DNA from: Rhodococcus sp. CH91
GTDB taxonomy: Bacteria > Actinomycetota > Actinomycetes > Mycobacteriales > Mycobacteriaceae
Length of the DNA stretch: 44,944 nt
Assembly (NCBI RefSeq): GCF_022554085.1
Contig: NZ_JAKFYR010000017.1
Location: 1 to 44,944, forward strand
Direction: 5' to 3'
Part shown: positions 7,993-16,162 of the stretch, one piece after another
Position numbering within the stretch: the first letter of the stretch is position 1
Layout of the letters: every line of letters starts with the position of its first letter
Program-made: the position numbers and the translations under genes
Notes under the pieces: generated by a model
What the model saw: only the letters and a program-made list of their open reading frames with translations
The model's database searches: none
What the model was told of the DNA's origin: nothing

Positions 7993-8371
7993 TTGTGTTC
8001 TCCTTCGTGTGGAGTGAGGTCGACGCATACGACAGCCGGAGCGCCGCAACGCGAACCCGGCCCCCGCCATGTGCGGCAATGCTTGTCAGCTGTCTCGGAC
8101 CGCCTCGTCCGAACAGAGCCGAGACCGACCAGGGGGCCCGAGAAAGAACCTCGACGAGGTTTCGAGAGTGCGCGACGACCCGCAGAACGGGCATGGACGC
8201 CCCGAAGAGGACCGCGATGCCGGAGCATTCATAGTGCACACCCCCGTAATAGTTGACGCGTCACCTAAACTAGCAGAGGATGATGCATCAACCAAGTGGA
8301 AACCGAGGAAAGGTGAAGGACGTGCCGCCCGACACGGAAGCGAACCTGAAAACTCTACGCGACCTGCTCCG
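7993..8371. other. Intergenic stretch, possible gene remnant
   Basis: No intact gene is seen. At about 8312-8395 a plus-strand frame preceded by AGGAAAG reads GTG then DVPPDTEANLKTLRDLL and RHDRVGSI, which looks like a real N-terminus, but it runs into antisense of the MarR gene and has no recognisable continuation. It may be a truncated gene start. The remainder should hold the promoter of the minus-strand gene ending at 7357. Confidence 0.3.
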
Positions 8372-8866
8372 TCACGATCGAGTCGGATCGATATCGACGG
8401 GCTGCTCGGGTAACTCCACAACTCGCGCAGCGATTTTCGAAAGCACCTCGGCATCCTCGTCCGACATCGCGGCCGCGAAACAAGTAGCAACCGCTTCTTC
8501 ATAGAGAGGCCGAGCGAGCGCAATGGCTTCTTCGCCCTTCTCGGTGAGACGGATGACCGAACTGCGGGCGTCCTCCTCGCACGCATCGCGAGCGACAAGC
8601 CCACGTTCGTACATTCTTCGCAGCTGATGAGACAAGCGGCTCTTCTCCCAGTTCAGGTCCGCGCGTAAGGCAAGAGAGCGCATGGTCAAGTCTTCACTGC
8701 CGGACAGAACGGAAAGGATCTCGTAGTCGGCTTCGGAAAGACCCGTCCGTTCCGTGACGAACCGGTTGATCACCCTGGTGAGATGGGTACGCATCTGCTT
8801 GTACGACTGCCACGCCCCCCATGCCGCATCTCGGACTTGTTCGGCAGGAGCATCCATGACCGCCAT
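8372..8866 (-). CDS. MarR family transcriptional regulator
   Basis: A regulator of about 164 residues. The winged helix is seen in YEILSVLSGSEDLTMRSLAL, RADLNWEKSRLSHQLRRMYE and RGLVARDACEEDARSS, with the usual LTEKGEEAI wing exit. Starts at 8866 (MAVMDAP) and 8857 (MDAP) are both possible; neither has a strong ribosome site. It is divergent from the epoxide hydrolase at 9034 and is probably its regulator. A TGACACGTCA dyad at 8880-8889, 14 bp before the start, is a possible operator. Confidence 0.88.
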   Translation of the reverse strand: MAVMDAPAEQVRDAAWGAWQSYKQMRTHLTRVINRFVTERTGLSEADYEILSVLSGSEDLTMRSLALRADLNWEKSRLSHQLRRMYERGLVARDACEEDARSSVIRLTEKGEEAIALARPLYEEAVATCFAAAMSDEDAEVLSKIAARVVELPEQPVDIDPTRS

Positions 8867-9033
8867 GATATCCGATAGATGACACGTCACCTTCTGGTCG
8901 GCGTGCCGGTCGTCGACTCCACCGGCACCGCGCGCAGAGACCGCGGAGGCCCCGAGGACATCCACACCGAGAATCGTTCAGGCCATGGAATACCTGCAGT
9001 CCAAGTCGCTCGGACACACCCGAAAGGAACGAT

Positions 9034-10185
9034 ATGCCACCTGCGAAACCGATCCGAGAGTTCACCGTCGACATACCCGAGAAATCACTCGACGATCTCC
9101 GCGAACGCCTCCGACAGGTACGACTCCCGGAACCCGAAACCGTCGCCCCCACACCGGGAGAGCTCGACTGGACACAGGGCGTACCCCGGTCCTACCTCGA
9201 GGAACTGATCGACTATTGGTGCTCGTCGTACGACTGGCGACGATTCGAAGCACGCATGGTTTCCTTCCCCCAGTTCGTCACGACCATCTTCGGTCTCGAC
9301 ATCCACTTCCTGCATGTGCGTTCACAGAGACCGGACGCCGTCCCACTGATCCTGACTCACGGCTGGCCCAGTTCGATCATCGAGCCCGCGGAGGTCATCA
9401 CCGACCTTGCCGAACCGCCGGACATCACGACACCGGCCTTCCATGTCATCGCGCCCTCCTTGCCCGGCTTCGGGTTCAGCGAGCGACCGGCTGAGACGGG
9501 GTGGTCCGTCGACCGGACCGCGGATGCCTGGTCTGTTCTCATGTCCAGGCTCGGCTACCGGCGATACGTCGCGGCGGGAGGCGACTGGGGCGGACGCGTC
9601 GCAGTCGCTCTCGGTGTACGACACCCGGAGAACGTCGCAGCCCTGCACACCTTCACTCCGTACGCACCGATCCCCACGGAAACACATGACCTGAATGAAA
9701 CCGAACAACGCGCGCTGGACGAGATCAACGCCTTCCGGCGAGACGGCCAAGGATATTCACTGATCCAGTCGACCAAACCACAAACGATCGGATACGCACT
9801 GGCGGACTCCCCTGTCGCCCAATTGGCATGGATAGTCGAGAAATTCCACGGCTGGACCGATTGTGACGGCCACCCCGAAAACGCCGTGACACGAGACCGC
9901 ATCCTCGACATGGTGTCGCTCTACTGGCTCACCGGCACAGGAAGCTCCTCCGCCAAGTTCTACTGGGAGAACTTCCCCCCACAGGACGACACACCTGTGC
10001 CGGTTCCGACCGCGGTCACGATCTTTCCTCGAGACCTCGAGCGGATCCCCCGCTCATGGGCCCAAGCCCGGTACAGCAACGTCTACTACTGGAACGAAGC
10101 CACCCGAGGCGGACATTTTCCCATGCTCGAGGTGCCACATGCGTACGTCCGGGAACTCCGCGCAGCCCTCGGGCAAATCCTGTGA
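9034..10185 (+). CDS. Epoxide hydrolase (alpha/beta hydrolase with EHN domain)
   Basis: A 383-residue cytosolic enzyme that should open epoxides to vicinal diols through a covalent ester. Residues about 1-105 are the epoxide hydrolase N-terminal (EHN) domain (IREFTVDIPEKSLDDLRERL). The fold follows with oxyanion motif HGWP (about 109-112), nucleophile elbow GGDWG with the Asp (about 182-186), and the C-terminal catalytic His in GGHFPMLE. Length is normal for the EHN subfamily. ATG at 9034 follows AAAGGAACGAT. The divergent MarR gene probably controls it; the substrate may be an aromatic or terpene epoxide but this cannot be read from the sequence. Confidence 0.93.
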   Translation: MPPAKPIREFTVDIPEKSLDDLRERLRQVRLPEPETVAPTPGELDWTQGVPRSYLEELIDYWCSSYDWRRFEARMVSFPQFVTTIFGLDIHFLHVRSQRPDAVPLILTHGWPSSIIEPAEVITDLAEPPDITTPAFHVIAPSLPGFGFSERPAETGWSVDRTADAWSVLMSRLGYRRYVAAGGDWGGRVAVALGVRHPENVAALHTFTPYAPIPTETHDLNETEQRALDEINAFRRDGQGYSLIQSTKPQTIGYALADSPVAQLAWIVEKFHGWTDCDGHPENAVTRDRILDMVSLYWLTGTGSSSAKFYWENFPPQDDTPVPVPTAVTIFPRDLERIPRSWAQARYSNVYYWNEATRGGHFPMLEVPHAYVRELRAALGQIL

Positions 10186-10296
10186 GGCAGAACCACGCAC
10201 CACCCCGTCCCAGCGCTGCCCCACGGCGGTCCTCGGCCCGAATCCGGATGAACAGAGCCGGAACAACCGAGGAGGCGATCCTGCCTCAGGATTCAC

Positions 10297-11214
10297 TCAG
10301 ATGAAGCTGATCACCCGATCCGCATCGAACGTCCCGTCCTTCAGCTGTTCCACCGCCGCGAAGGCAGTCACCTCCGGGAGAGTGCGCATCGTCAACTCAC
10401 CCGCCGCGACCTGGGCGGCGAGTACCTCGATGTCCTGCGCAAGACCCGGACGTCCATCGTCGAGGTAGAAAGTCCGGATACTGCGCCCATGCCTGCCGCC
10501 CGCCCCTTGAAAGTCCTCCGCGTCGAAGGTGGACGGTTGCGCCGACGCCCTGCCCACTGAAATGACCGTGCCACCCGCGTCGAGGCGACGAAACGCTTCG
10601 ACCAGAGTGGGGCCGCCGACGACGTCGATCACCCCGTCGAGCGGTACCGGCGCTTCGGCCGGCGACCTGAGAACATCGACAGCGCCGAGGGACCTCACCT
10701 CCGACTCGTCAGCCCCCGCGCGGACCGTCGCATAGACGCGATGGCCGGCCGATGCAGCAAGTTGCACCGCGAACCTGCCCACGCCACCGTTCGCACCGGT
10801 GATCAGAACCGTGCCGCCCGGCGGAACATCGAGATCACGCAGGGCACGCAATGCAGTACCGCCATGAATGAACAGCGTTGCGGCAGCCCCGAACGAGATA
10901 CCTTCCGGCAGCTTCGCCACGAGCGTCGTCGGCGCCGAACGGTATTGCGCCCACGCCCCGGCCACACTGAGACTCACGACAGGGGTGCCCACTGCGGGTC
11001 CGGAGCCGTCGGCAGCAGACTGTTCGACCACTCCTGCAGCGACCCAACCCGGGACATTTCCCGCTTCCAGGGTGTGTGTCGCGACGATGTCGCCAGGGTT
11101 CACTGCCGCGGCACGAACGCGAATGAGGACATCCGAAGGACCCACCGGGGGCATGGCGATCTCTGCAGCAACAACCCGTCCGGGCGTATCCGCAGCCGTC
11201 ACGAGAGCAAGCAT
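10297..11214 (-). CDS. Zinc-free MDR quinone oxidoreductase
   Basis: A 305-residue medium-chain dehydrogenase/reductase without structural or catalytic zinc ligands. The N-terminal GroES-like part includes IRVRAAAVNPGDIVATHT; the NADPH site is VLITGANGGVGRFAVQLAA (AxxGxxG type). Such enzymes reduce quinones or enones with NADPH. I chose ATG at 11214 (MLALVTAADTPGR), where family similarity starts, over GTG at 11238. No good ribosome site precedes either. Just upstream lies the IS481 remnant, which may have removed the original promoter. Confidence 0.88.
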   Translation of the reverse strand: MLALVTAADTPGRVVAAEIAMPPVGPSDVLIRVRAAAVNPGDIVATHTLEAGNVPGWVAAGVVEQSAADGSGPAVGTPVVSLSVAGAWAQYRSAPTTLVAKLPEGISFGAAATLFIHGGTALRALRDLDVPPGGTVLITGANGGVGRFAVQLAASAGHRVYATVRAGADESEVRSLGAVDVLRSPAEAPVPLDGVIDVVGGPTLVEAFRRLDAGGTVISVGRASAQPSTFDAEDFQGAGGRHGRSIRTFYLDDGRPGLAQDIEVLAAQVAAGELTMRTLPEVTAFAAVEQLKDGTFDADRVISFI

Positions 11215-11296
11215 GCGCAAATCATGACACAACGCCACATCGGCCTACGAGCAGCCGAACAGACGCTGTCGCGCTCAGCGGTTGCGATCGCCTTGG

Positions 11297-11416
11297 CGTC
11301 GGCCACGCGACTTGGAAGCGTGCGGCGACCTCACGGATCGGCCAGCCCTCCTCGACGACAAGTCGGGCAACCTTCGGACGGTGACGTGGGGTGACGGCAG
11401 CGCTGGGACGAGACAT
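11297..11416 (-). pseudogene. IS481-type transposase N-terminal remnant
   Basis: Forty codons from ATG 11416 read AAVTPRHRPKVARLVVEEGW followed by PIREVAARFQVAWPT, the N-terminal helix-turn-helix of IS481-family transposases (family pattern: LTxxGRxxLARxVVEDGWPxRxAAxRFQVS). The original GGAG ribosome site remains at 11429. After WPT the similarity stops at about 11297, so the DDE catalytic core is gone. No terminal inverted repeat was found. It lies between the MerR and quinone reductase genes. Confidence 0.7.
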
Positions 11417-11457
11417 GACATCTTTCGCTCCGGGACGGCGCTGCGGCACCCGCTGCA

Positions 11458-12225
11458 TCAGGCAGGATGCTGCACGTGGATGCGCAGGGCGTTCGCGGCG
11501 AACCGCGCGGCCTCCTGGCTGCCGAAGGTTTGGTGGAAGGCGGGGTCGGTCTCGTAGAGGTCGGTCATGCCTCGCACCATTGCGGCGGATCGTTCGGTAT
11601 CGCCGGCGTGGGTGGGTGTTCCGGGGATCTCGGCGAACCACGCCATATGGGCGGCGGCATGCTCTCGAGCAACGGGTGATGCCGGCGTGTGACCGGCGTC
11701 GTGAATCTCGGCCCACCGTGCGAGCAGTGCCTGGGCGCTGTCCTGCCAGTCGCGTTGCTGCCCAACTGACTTGGCATGCCACCATTGGTTCGACGCGTCG
11801 AAGGCTTCGCGGCCCCAACGTCGTACGACTTCGGCCTCGTAGCGGTCGTTGAAGCCTTCGAGCATCACGTCCATGCGGGGCTCGCGACCTTCCCGACGCA
11901 TCTGCAGGGTGTGCTCGACCGCGCTGATGCGCCGGTCCAGGGCCTCACGATCCTCGGCAAGTTGCGTCAGGTGGGCCTCGAGTGCTTCGACCTCGGCGGT
12001 CGGCGTCTCGGGGGCGTCGAGGACTGCGGCGATGTCGGCCAGTGGCATACCCGTGTCGCGGAGCAGGAGGATGCGTTGCAGGCGCGCGACCGCGTCGGGA
12101 CCGTAGTAGCGGTAGCCGTTGGACCCGACGCGATCGGGATCGAGCAGCCCGATGCGGTGATAGTGGCGCAGCGTGCGGCCGCTGATGCCTGCGCGTTCGG
12201 CGAGTTCGCACACCGTCCATTCCAT
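11458..12225 (-). CDS. MerR family regulator with TipAS ligand-binding domain
   Basis: A 255-residue TipAL-like activator. Residues about 1-70 are the MerR winged helix (WTVCELAERAGISGRTLRHY, HRIGLLDPDRVGSNGYRYY), followed by a long coiled-coil dimer helix (about 75-115) and a C-terminal TipAS domain (about 130-250), the helical, globin-like pocket that binds thiopeptide-type antibiotics in Streptomyces TipA. ATG at 12225 follows AGGAG at seven bases. It lies 29 bp downstream of the broken DUF2268 gene on the same strand. In TipA-type systems the regulator activates its own operon; ligand here unknown. Confidence 0.9.
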   Translation of the reverse strand: MEWTVCELAERAGISGRTLRHYHRIGLLDPDRVGSNGYRYYGPDAVARLQRILLLRDTGMPLADIAAVLDAPETPTAEVEALEAHLTQLAEDREALDRRISAVEHTLQMRREGREPRMDVMLEGFNDRYEAEVVRRWGREAFDASNQWWHAKSVGQQRDWQDSAQALLARWAEIHDAGHTPASPVAREHAAAHMAWFAEIPGTPTHAGDTERSAAMVRGMTDLYETDPAFHQTFGSQEAARFAANALRIHVQHPA

Positions 12226-12254
12226 CACCGTGCTCCTGTCGTTCGACGTGCTGC

Positions 12255-13171
12255 TCAGTGTGCCGCGTCTGTGGTCAGACCGAGCCGTGGCAGCGCAATG
12301 CGCACGATGTCGGAGGCAGGAGCGCGCACGCTGTGGGCGGCTGTGGTGCCTGTGGCGTCGAGGTAAGCGTGGACAAGCCGGGCGCCGGCTGCATAACCGG
12401 CCCCGGTCGGCAGGCCGACGGGATCGATACCGAACAGTCGTGCGCTCGAGTCGCCGAGTACCCAGGCGGCGAAGTCCGCCATGCCGGTGACGTCGAGTCC
12501 GCGGGCGACCTTGGCCAGAACCTTGTCGTCGGAGCGGGTTTCATTGCGCACGAAGTGCGTGTAGCCGGCGTCTCCGTACAACTCGGACGCGAAAACGTCC
12601 GCGAGTCCCTCGGCGACCACGTGCTCGCCGACCGTCACCGTCTGGGGGCCCACACAATTCCGCCGGGCGAGTACCGCACGTTGTGGTGCAGCTCGTGCAC
12701 CGCAATCGCCTCGAGACGATCGAGAACGAGGGAGGTGGGCCAGACGGTGATAGCGATGTAGCCGCTGACCCCGCCGAATCCTGAGATCCCCTGCACCTCG
12801 TCGACGAAGTGCTTGCTGGTCGGATCCCCCAGGACGAGCAGCACGGTCAGGTCGGGGATCGTCACACCCGGATCGGCAGCTGCGAGCGCTGTGGCGCCGT
12901 CCTCGAGGGCCTTTTCGATGCGGGTCCACGCATCGGCCGCCACCAGGGTTTCCAGACCTTCGTGGACCTGCTCTATTGCCTCTCTTGCGGAATCCGGACG
13001 GAAGCCGAAGTTCTGTTGGTGCACGGTGGCCATATCCACGCCGCCGGGGATGAAGTGGTACATCCCCGCCATCGGAGCCCACATGTCACGGATGAGGTCG
13101 GCGCGATTCTTCGCATCCGCCGTCAGAACTCGGCTCATGCCCGAGGCACTGTCGATCACTGAAATGGTCAT
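12255..13171 (-). pseudogene. DUF2268 putative Zn-dependent protease, frameshifted
   Basis: The 5' part (13171 to about 12650) encodes a DUF2268 domain up to the metal motif AVHELHHNVRYSPGG (HExxH) and then stops. The 3' part continues in another frame as QTVTVGEHVVAEGLADVFAS and onward to 12255, exactly the sequence expected next, including the downstream Glu of the family. The break lies in the plus-strand run of five G at 12644-12648: adding one base restores a protein of about 305 residues. It is either a real one-base deletion or a homopolymer sequencing error. The protease would be the first gene of the operon with the MerR-TipAS regulator. Confidence 0.8.
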
Positions 13172-13179
13172 GACAAGCG

Positions 13180-13210
13180 ACCGTAAACATTGCCGCTACG
13201 ACAAGGTCAA
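13180..13210 (-). promoter_or_regulatory. Candidate MerR-type promoter of the DUF2268/MerR operon
   Basis: On the minus strand TTGACC (13210-13205) and TACGGT (13185-13180) are separated by 19 bp, the long spacer typical of MerR-activated promoters. The -10 match is only moderate. Its expected start site falls within a few bases of the ATG at 13171, and no Shine-Dalgarno lies between, so the mRNA may be leaderless. Confidence 0.4.
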
Positions 13211-13326
13211 CGCTTTCCTCGATCAATGTCCTCGGTCAGGACAGCTAGGGCATGTCCGACAAATGCTGAGCGCACTTCGGATATCGAGGCGACTCAGGCT
13301 CCGAGACCTGTCCGGCACGAGGGACT

Positions 13327-13518
13327 TCAGTGCTGGACAAGGCCCTCGACCGGGACAGGAGCCACGTGGCCGGTCGACGGAAGTTCGTGCGCGAGGGCAA
13401 GGCCGATGTCGACCAGCGATGATCTGCGCAGACCGGAAACCTCGGAGATGGGGGTCCACACCGGATCGGCTCGGCAACCGGTTTCTTCGGTGAGTTCGCG
13501 AGTGACTCGTAAAAGACA
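13327..13518 (-). pseudogene. 5'-truncated Nudix hydrolase remnant
   Basis: A minus-strand frame reads VTRELTEETGC then RADPVWTPISEVSGLRRSSL and LVDIGLALAHELPSTGHV before a stop at 13327-13329. RELTEETG is the core of the Nudix box, and the remainder resembles the C-terminal part of a small Nudix protein. The upstream half (first strands and the start of the box) is absent; the frame closes upstream near 13520, against the DUF6968-like gene. Likely a gene fragment left by deletion. Chance similarity cannot be excluded. Confidence 0.45.
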
Positions 13519-13521
13519 CCC

Positions 13522-13896
13522 TCACGCTGGAGGTGTCAGAGCAGGAGCGAGCGAGATCACGGCCTCGATCGCATTGTCCGGCCTGACGGTCACCACCGGC
13601 AGACCGAGGTTCGTACTGCCCAAGAACGTCAGTTCCGGGCAGAGTCGCCGCAGTTCCTCGTGGGACTTGGCGAGTGCGAGCAGCAGCGCCTGCACGGCAT
13701 CGACGCCCTTACCGGCGCCATCGTACGAGACATCCGCAGGCGCAGTGATCCGGAAGACGCAGTAGTGATCGCCCGTCGGATCAGCAGCGGCGAACGGCCG
13801 CGGGGCGTTCACCTCGAGCCGCACCGGACCCTCGGAACTGTCGAAGGTCCGTTCGAGCACGATGTCGTCGGGTACGAAGGTGGCAATCTCGTCCAT
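13522..13896 (-). CDS. Conserved hypothetical protein (DUF6968-like)
   Basis: A 124-residue acidic protein. IVLERTFDSSEGPVRLEVNA, then YCVFRITAPADVSYDGAGKG and VDAVQALLLALAKSHEELRR resemble the small actinobacterial DUF6968 proteins of unknown role, which carry a beta-sheet followed by one helix. ATG at 13896 (MDEIATFVPDD) is preferred to an upstream in-frame start; ribosome site is weak. No signal peptide or membrane segment. The neighbours on both sides are gene remnants, so context gives no function. Confidence 0.7.
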   Translation of the reverse strand: MDEIATFVPDDIVLERTFDSSEGPVRLEVNAPRPFAAADPTGDHYCVFRITAPADVSYDGAGKGVDAVQALLLALAKSHEELRRLCPELTFLGSTNLGLPVVTVRPDNAIEAVISLAPALTPPA

Positions 13897-13952
13897 GCCC
13901 GAAGTTCTACCCAACCCCCACGACACATGCACGACGCCCCTTGGCTGAACCC

Positions 13953-14180
13953 GAGGCGCACCAGAGCGCGCTGACCACGCTCTACGACATGTTGTGCTTG
14001 CGCCGAATCTCCGATGTCATCGCTGATGATCGCGTGGCCTTCACCAGGAAGCCTCACCTCGCGTGTTCGGCGCCTCCCGACCGGCCGCGTAGTGCACTGC
14101 CACAGTGTCGCCGAGTGCGGCGAACGCACCGGCGGAGACGCGGCCCATGCCCCTCGCCCCCGTTGACCGGATCCTGCCTG
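13953..14180 (-). pseudogene. Decayed SDR N-terminal fragment, two frames
   Basis: From about 14180 one frame reads STGARGMGRVSAGAFAALGD then TVAVHYAAGRE, a clear SDR Rossmann start (TGxxRGxGR with one residue lost) ending at a stop at 14041-14043. A second frame from about 14051 to 13953 continues with LPGEGHAIISDDIGDSAQAQ then HVVERGQRALVRL, the next SDR segment (the D-I-G-D cofactor region). After that the expected VDVLVNNAG is missing. So it is an SDR gene with a frameshift and a 3' deletion, downstream of and on the same strand as the XRE regulator. Confidence 0.65.
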
Positions 14181-14194
14181 GCTGGACGACGGAT

Positions 14195-15025
14195 CTACGG
14201 GAGATCGGGGCTGGTTGTTGCTGCGAGGGATCCCAGCAGTCGGAGCTTGTCGGCGCTGGACGAGCCGACGGGCGCTCGGTAGACGATCAGTTGGTGGCCG
14301 GGTGTGCTGCGGACGTCGAAGGCGTTGTATTCGAGCAGAAGGTCACCGACGGAAGGGTGCCGGAATTCTTTGGCCTCGTGGGTTTTTCCTCGGACGTCGT
14401 GCCGACTCCACAATTCACGGAACTCGGCGCTTGCGGCGTGCGCCTGGAGAACGAGAGCACGCACGTCGTCTGCCGAATCCGTGTGACCGAGAGCGAGCCG
14501 AAGGTTCGCGACACAGGAGGTGGTTGCGCGGTCCCGGTCGGTGAAGAAACTGCGTCCGAAGGGGTCGAGGAAGACCATCCGCGCAATGTTGTCGATGCGT
14601 TCGAATCCGCTGTACAGGGCTCCAGCGAGATCGTTGTATGCAAGAACATCCAACTGGCGGTTGATGATGAACGCCGGGGTATGCGACCAGGATGCAAGCA
14701 ATTGCCGGAGTGAATCGTCGACGGTTTTCCGTACCGGGGTGCGCGGTGTCGGTGCCGAGCCGGCAAGGCGGAACAGGTGCTCGCGCAGATCGGTGTCGAG
14801 GTCGAGTGCGCCGGCGAGAGCGTTGAGGACTGCTGGGGAAGGGTTTCGCTCGCGCCCCTGCTCGAGTCGGGTGTAGTAGTCGACGCTGACCCCGGCGAGC
14901 AGGGCGACTTCTTCACGGCGAAGACCGGAAACCCGCCGCCCCGGCCGCGCGGTGATGCCGACATCCGTGGGCTGCACGTGGCCGCGTCGCGCTTTGAGGA
15001 ATGTTCCCAATTCGGTGGAGCTCAT
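14195..15025 (-). CDS. XRE family regulator with MmyB-like ligand-binding domain
   Basis: A 276-residue regulator. Residues about 8-75 are the XRE domain with the group signature RVSGLRREEVALLAGVSVDY, YTRLEQGRERNPSPAVLNAL. The C-terminal part (about 105-265; ASWSHTPAFIINRQLDVLAY, NDLAGALYSGF, NIARMVFLDP) is the PAS-like MmyB-like ligand-binding domain. Family members commonly sit next to SDR or other oxidoreductase genes. Here the downstream SDR is a relic (13953-14180), and the amidohydrolase operon starts divergently at 15397, so that operon may be the present target. ATG at 15025. Confidence 0.92.
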   Translation of the reverse strand: MSSTELGTFLKARRGHVQPTDVGITARPGRRVSGLRREEVALLAGVSVDYYTRLEQGRERNPSPAVLNALAGALDLDTDLREHLFRLAGSAPTPRTPVRKTVDDSLRQLLASWSHTPAFIINRQLDVLAYNDLAGALYSGFERIDNIARMVFLDPFGRSFFTDRDRATTSCVANLRLALGHTDSADDVRALVLQAHAASAEFRELWSRHDVRGKTHEAKEFRHPSVGDLLLEYNAFDVRSTPGHQLIVYRAPVGSSSADKLRLLGSLAATTSPDLP

Positions 15026-15396
15026 GAGACGACGCTAGCCTTACCGCGTCGCGGCTGACAGGCCGTGTCGCACCCTGGCTGGATGCGAATGCCGCTCGAA
15101 AGGATTGCGGCCGAGTCCAGAGGTTTCCGGGGAACGCGCCGAGCCCCTGCACACCCCGCAGCGCTACAGCAGGCGGTTCGCGGGGGTGATGTACACGTCG
15201 GCATCGACCGCAGCGCGTTACGGCTCAGTGTCCCGCGCTCACCCCAACTCCAGCTCGCCGAGGGCAAACGTCCCGTCCGTCCGAACCAGGCCGTCGCGCA
15301 CCCAGGCACACACCGGCCTGTTCCAGGGATTCCCCCGCCCCGATAGTGGATTCGTCGGGACCACCCGGCGACCCCATCCCCTCTTCTGGAGTACAC
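15026..15396. other. Divergent intergenic region, possible gene remnant
   Basis: This gap lies between the XRE start and the amidohydrolase-like operon. At 15239 to about 15355 a minus frame reads NPLSGRGNPWNRPVCAWVRD then GLVRTDGTFALGELELG and stops. It has the look of a genuine protein C-terminus but no recognisable family and no start. No intact gene and no convincing operator were seen. Confidence 0.3.
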
Positions 15397-16134
15397 ATGA
15401 TCACCGCCTTCACCCCCGAACTGCTCGAGCTCATCACCGACAACCACATCGGCGGGCACCGTCCGCTGCTGTTCGCCAATGCCCGGATCGTCACCGGCGA
15501 CTCACTGATCGGTGACTTCGACCGCGGCGATGTTCTTCTCGGCGGTTCTCGCGTGGTCGGCATCGGCCCGGGCCTGCTGACCGCAGCAGATGACGACGAC
15601 GCAATCGTCGTCGACTGCGCCGGGTACATCATCGTGCCGACGGTCGTCGACACCACTCGGCTGCGCGGCCTGCGTCCGAGATCGTTCCGATCACCGGCCG
15701 CGATCGCACCCGGGAATCCGGCCGGCTTCGCAATCCTGCCCGCCGTGTCCGGAGAATCGGAGTTCGCCGCGGTGCGCCGATTCCTCACTGCACCCGACCT
15801 CGCGCTCACGGTCGTCGTCGACGGTGACATCGTCGTGTGGGACGGACACCCGGTCGAAACCGCCCACCATGCAGCAGACACGGAGGTTGCCAACACCGTC
15901 TCCTCGGATCGGTATTTCGGCACCTGGATCGACGAGAACGATTTCGTGCACCAACACCTGACCGCCGACGGCCGTTACGACGAAACCCGTGGTGGGCGCC
16001 CGCACGCCTACCAGGGCTCGTACTGGATCACCGGCGATCGCATCGACTACCGCGACGATCTCGGATTCTGGGCCTTCGGCGAATTCGTCGATGGCGTACT
16101 GCATCACGCGGGCTACACCTTTCACCGCTCCTGA
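15397..16134 (+). CDS. Amidohydrolase-like N-terminus fused to an Atu4866-like domain
   Basis: A 245-residue protein in two parts. Residues about 20-150 resemble the composite beta-sandwich of amidohydrolases (LLFANARIVTGD, GDVLLGGSRVVGIGPGL), but where the next gene has GFVDTHRHAW this one has VPTVVDTTRLRG, so the metal HxH is absent and no TIM barrel follows; instead it joins what looks like the C-terminal composite segment (LALTVVVDGDIVVWDGHPVE). Residues about 168-245 (YFGTWIDENDFVHQHLTADG, then GSYWITGDRIDYRDDLGFWA, HHAGYTFHRS) match the Atu4866-type domain also found alone at 17584. It cannot be a hydrolase. ATG at 15397 follows CTGGAG. First gene of a three-gene operon. Confidence 0.75.
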   Translation: MITAFTPELLELITDNHIGGHRPLLFANARIVTGDSLIGDFDRGDVLLGGSRVVGIGPGLLTAADDDDAIVVDCAGYIIVPTVVDTTRLRGLRPRSFRSPAAIAPGNPAGFAILPAVSGESEFAAVRRFLTAPDLALTVVVDGDIVVWDGHPVETAHHAADTEVANTVSSDRYFGTWIDENDFVHQHLTADGRYDETRGGRPHAYQGSYWITGDRIDYRDDLGFWAFGEFVDGVLHHAGYTFHRS

Positions 16135-16162
16135 CCTGCAACCGACACCCTGAAAGCACATC

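Noticed and set aside
10245-10310. Small ATCCT/AGGAT hairpin between the epoxide hydrolase and quinone reductase genes
   Set aside because: Only a 5-bp stem; too weak to call a terminator.
13223-13525. 100-codon minus frame overlapping the Nudix remnant
   Set aside because: A different frame of the same stretch carries the Nudix box; this one is Arg/Ser-rich with no motif.
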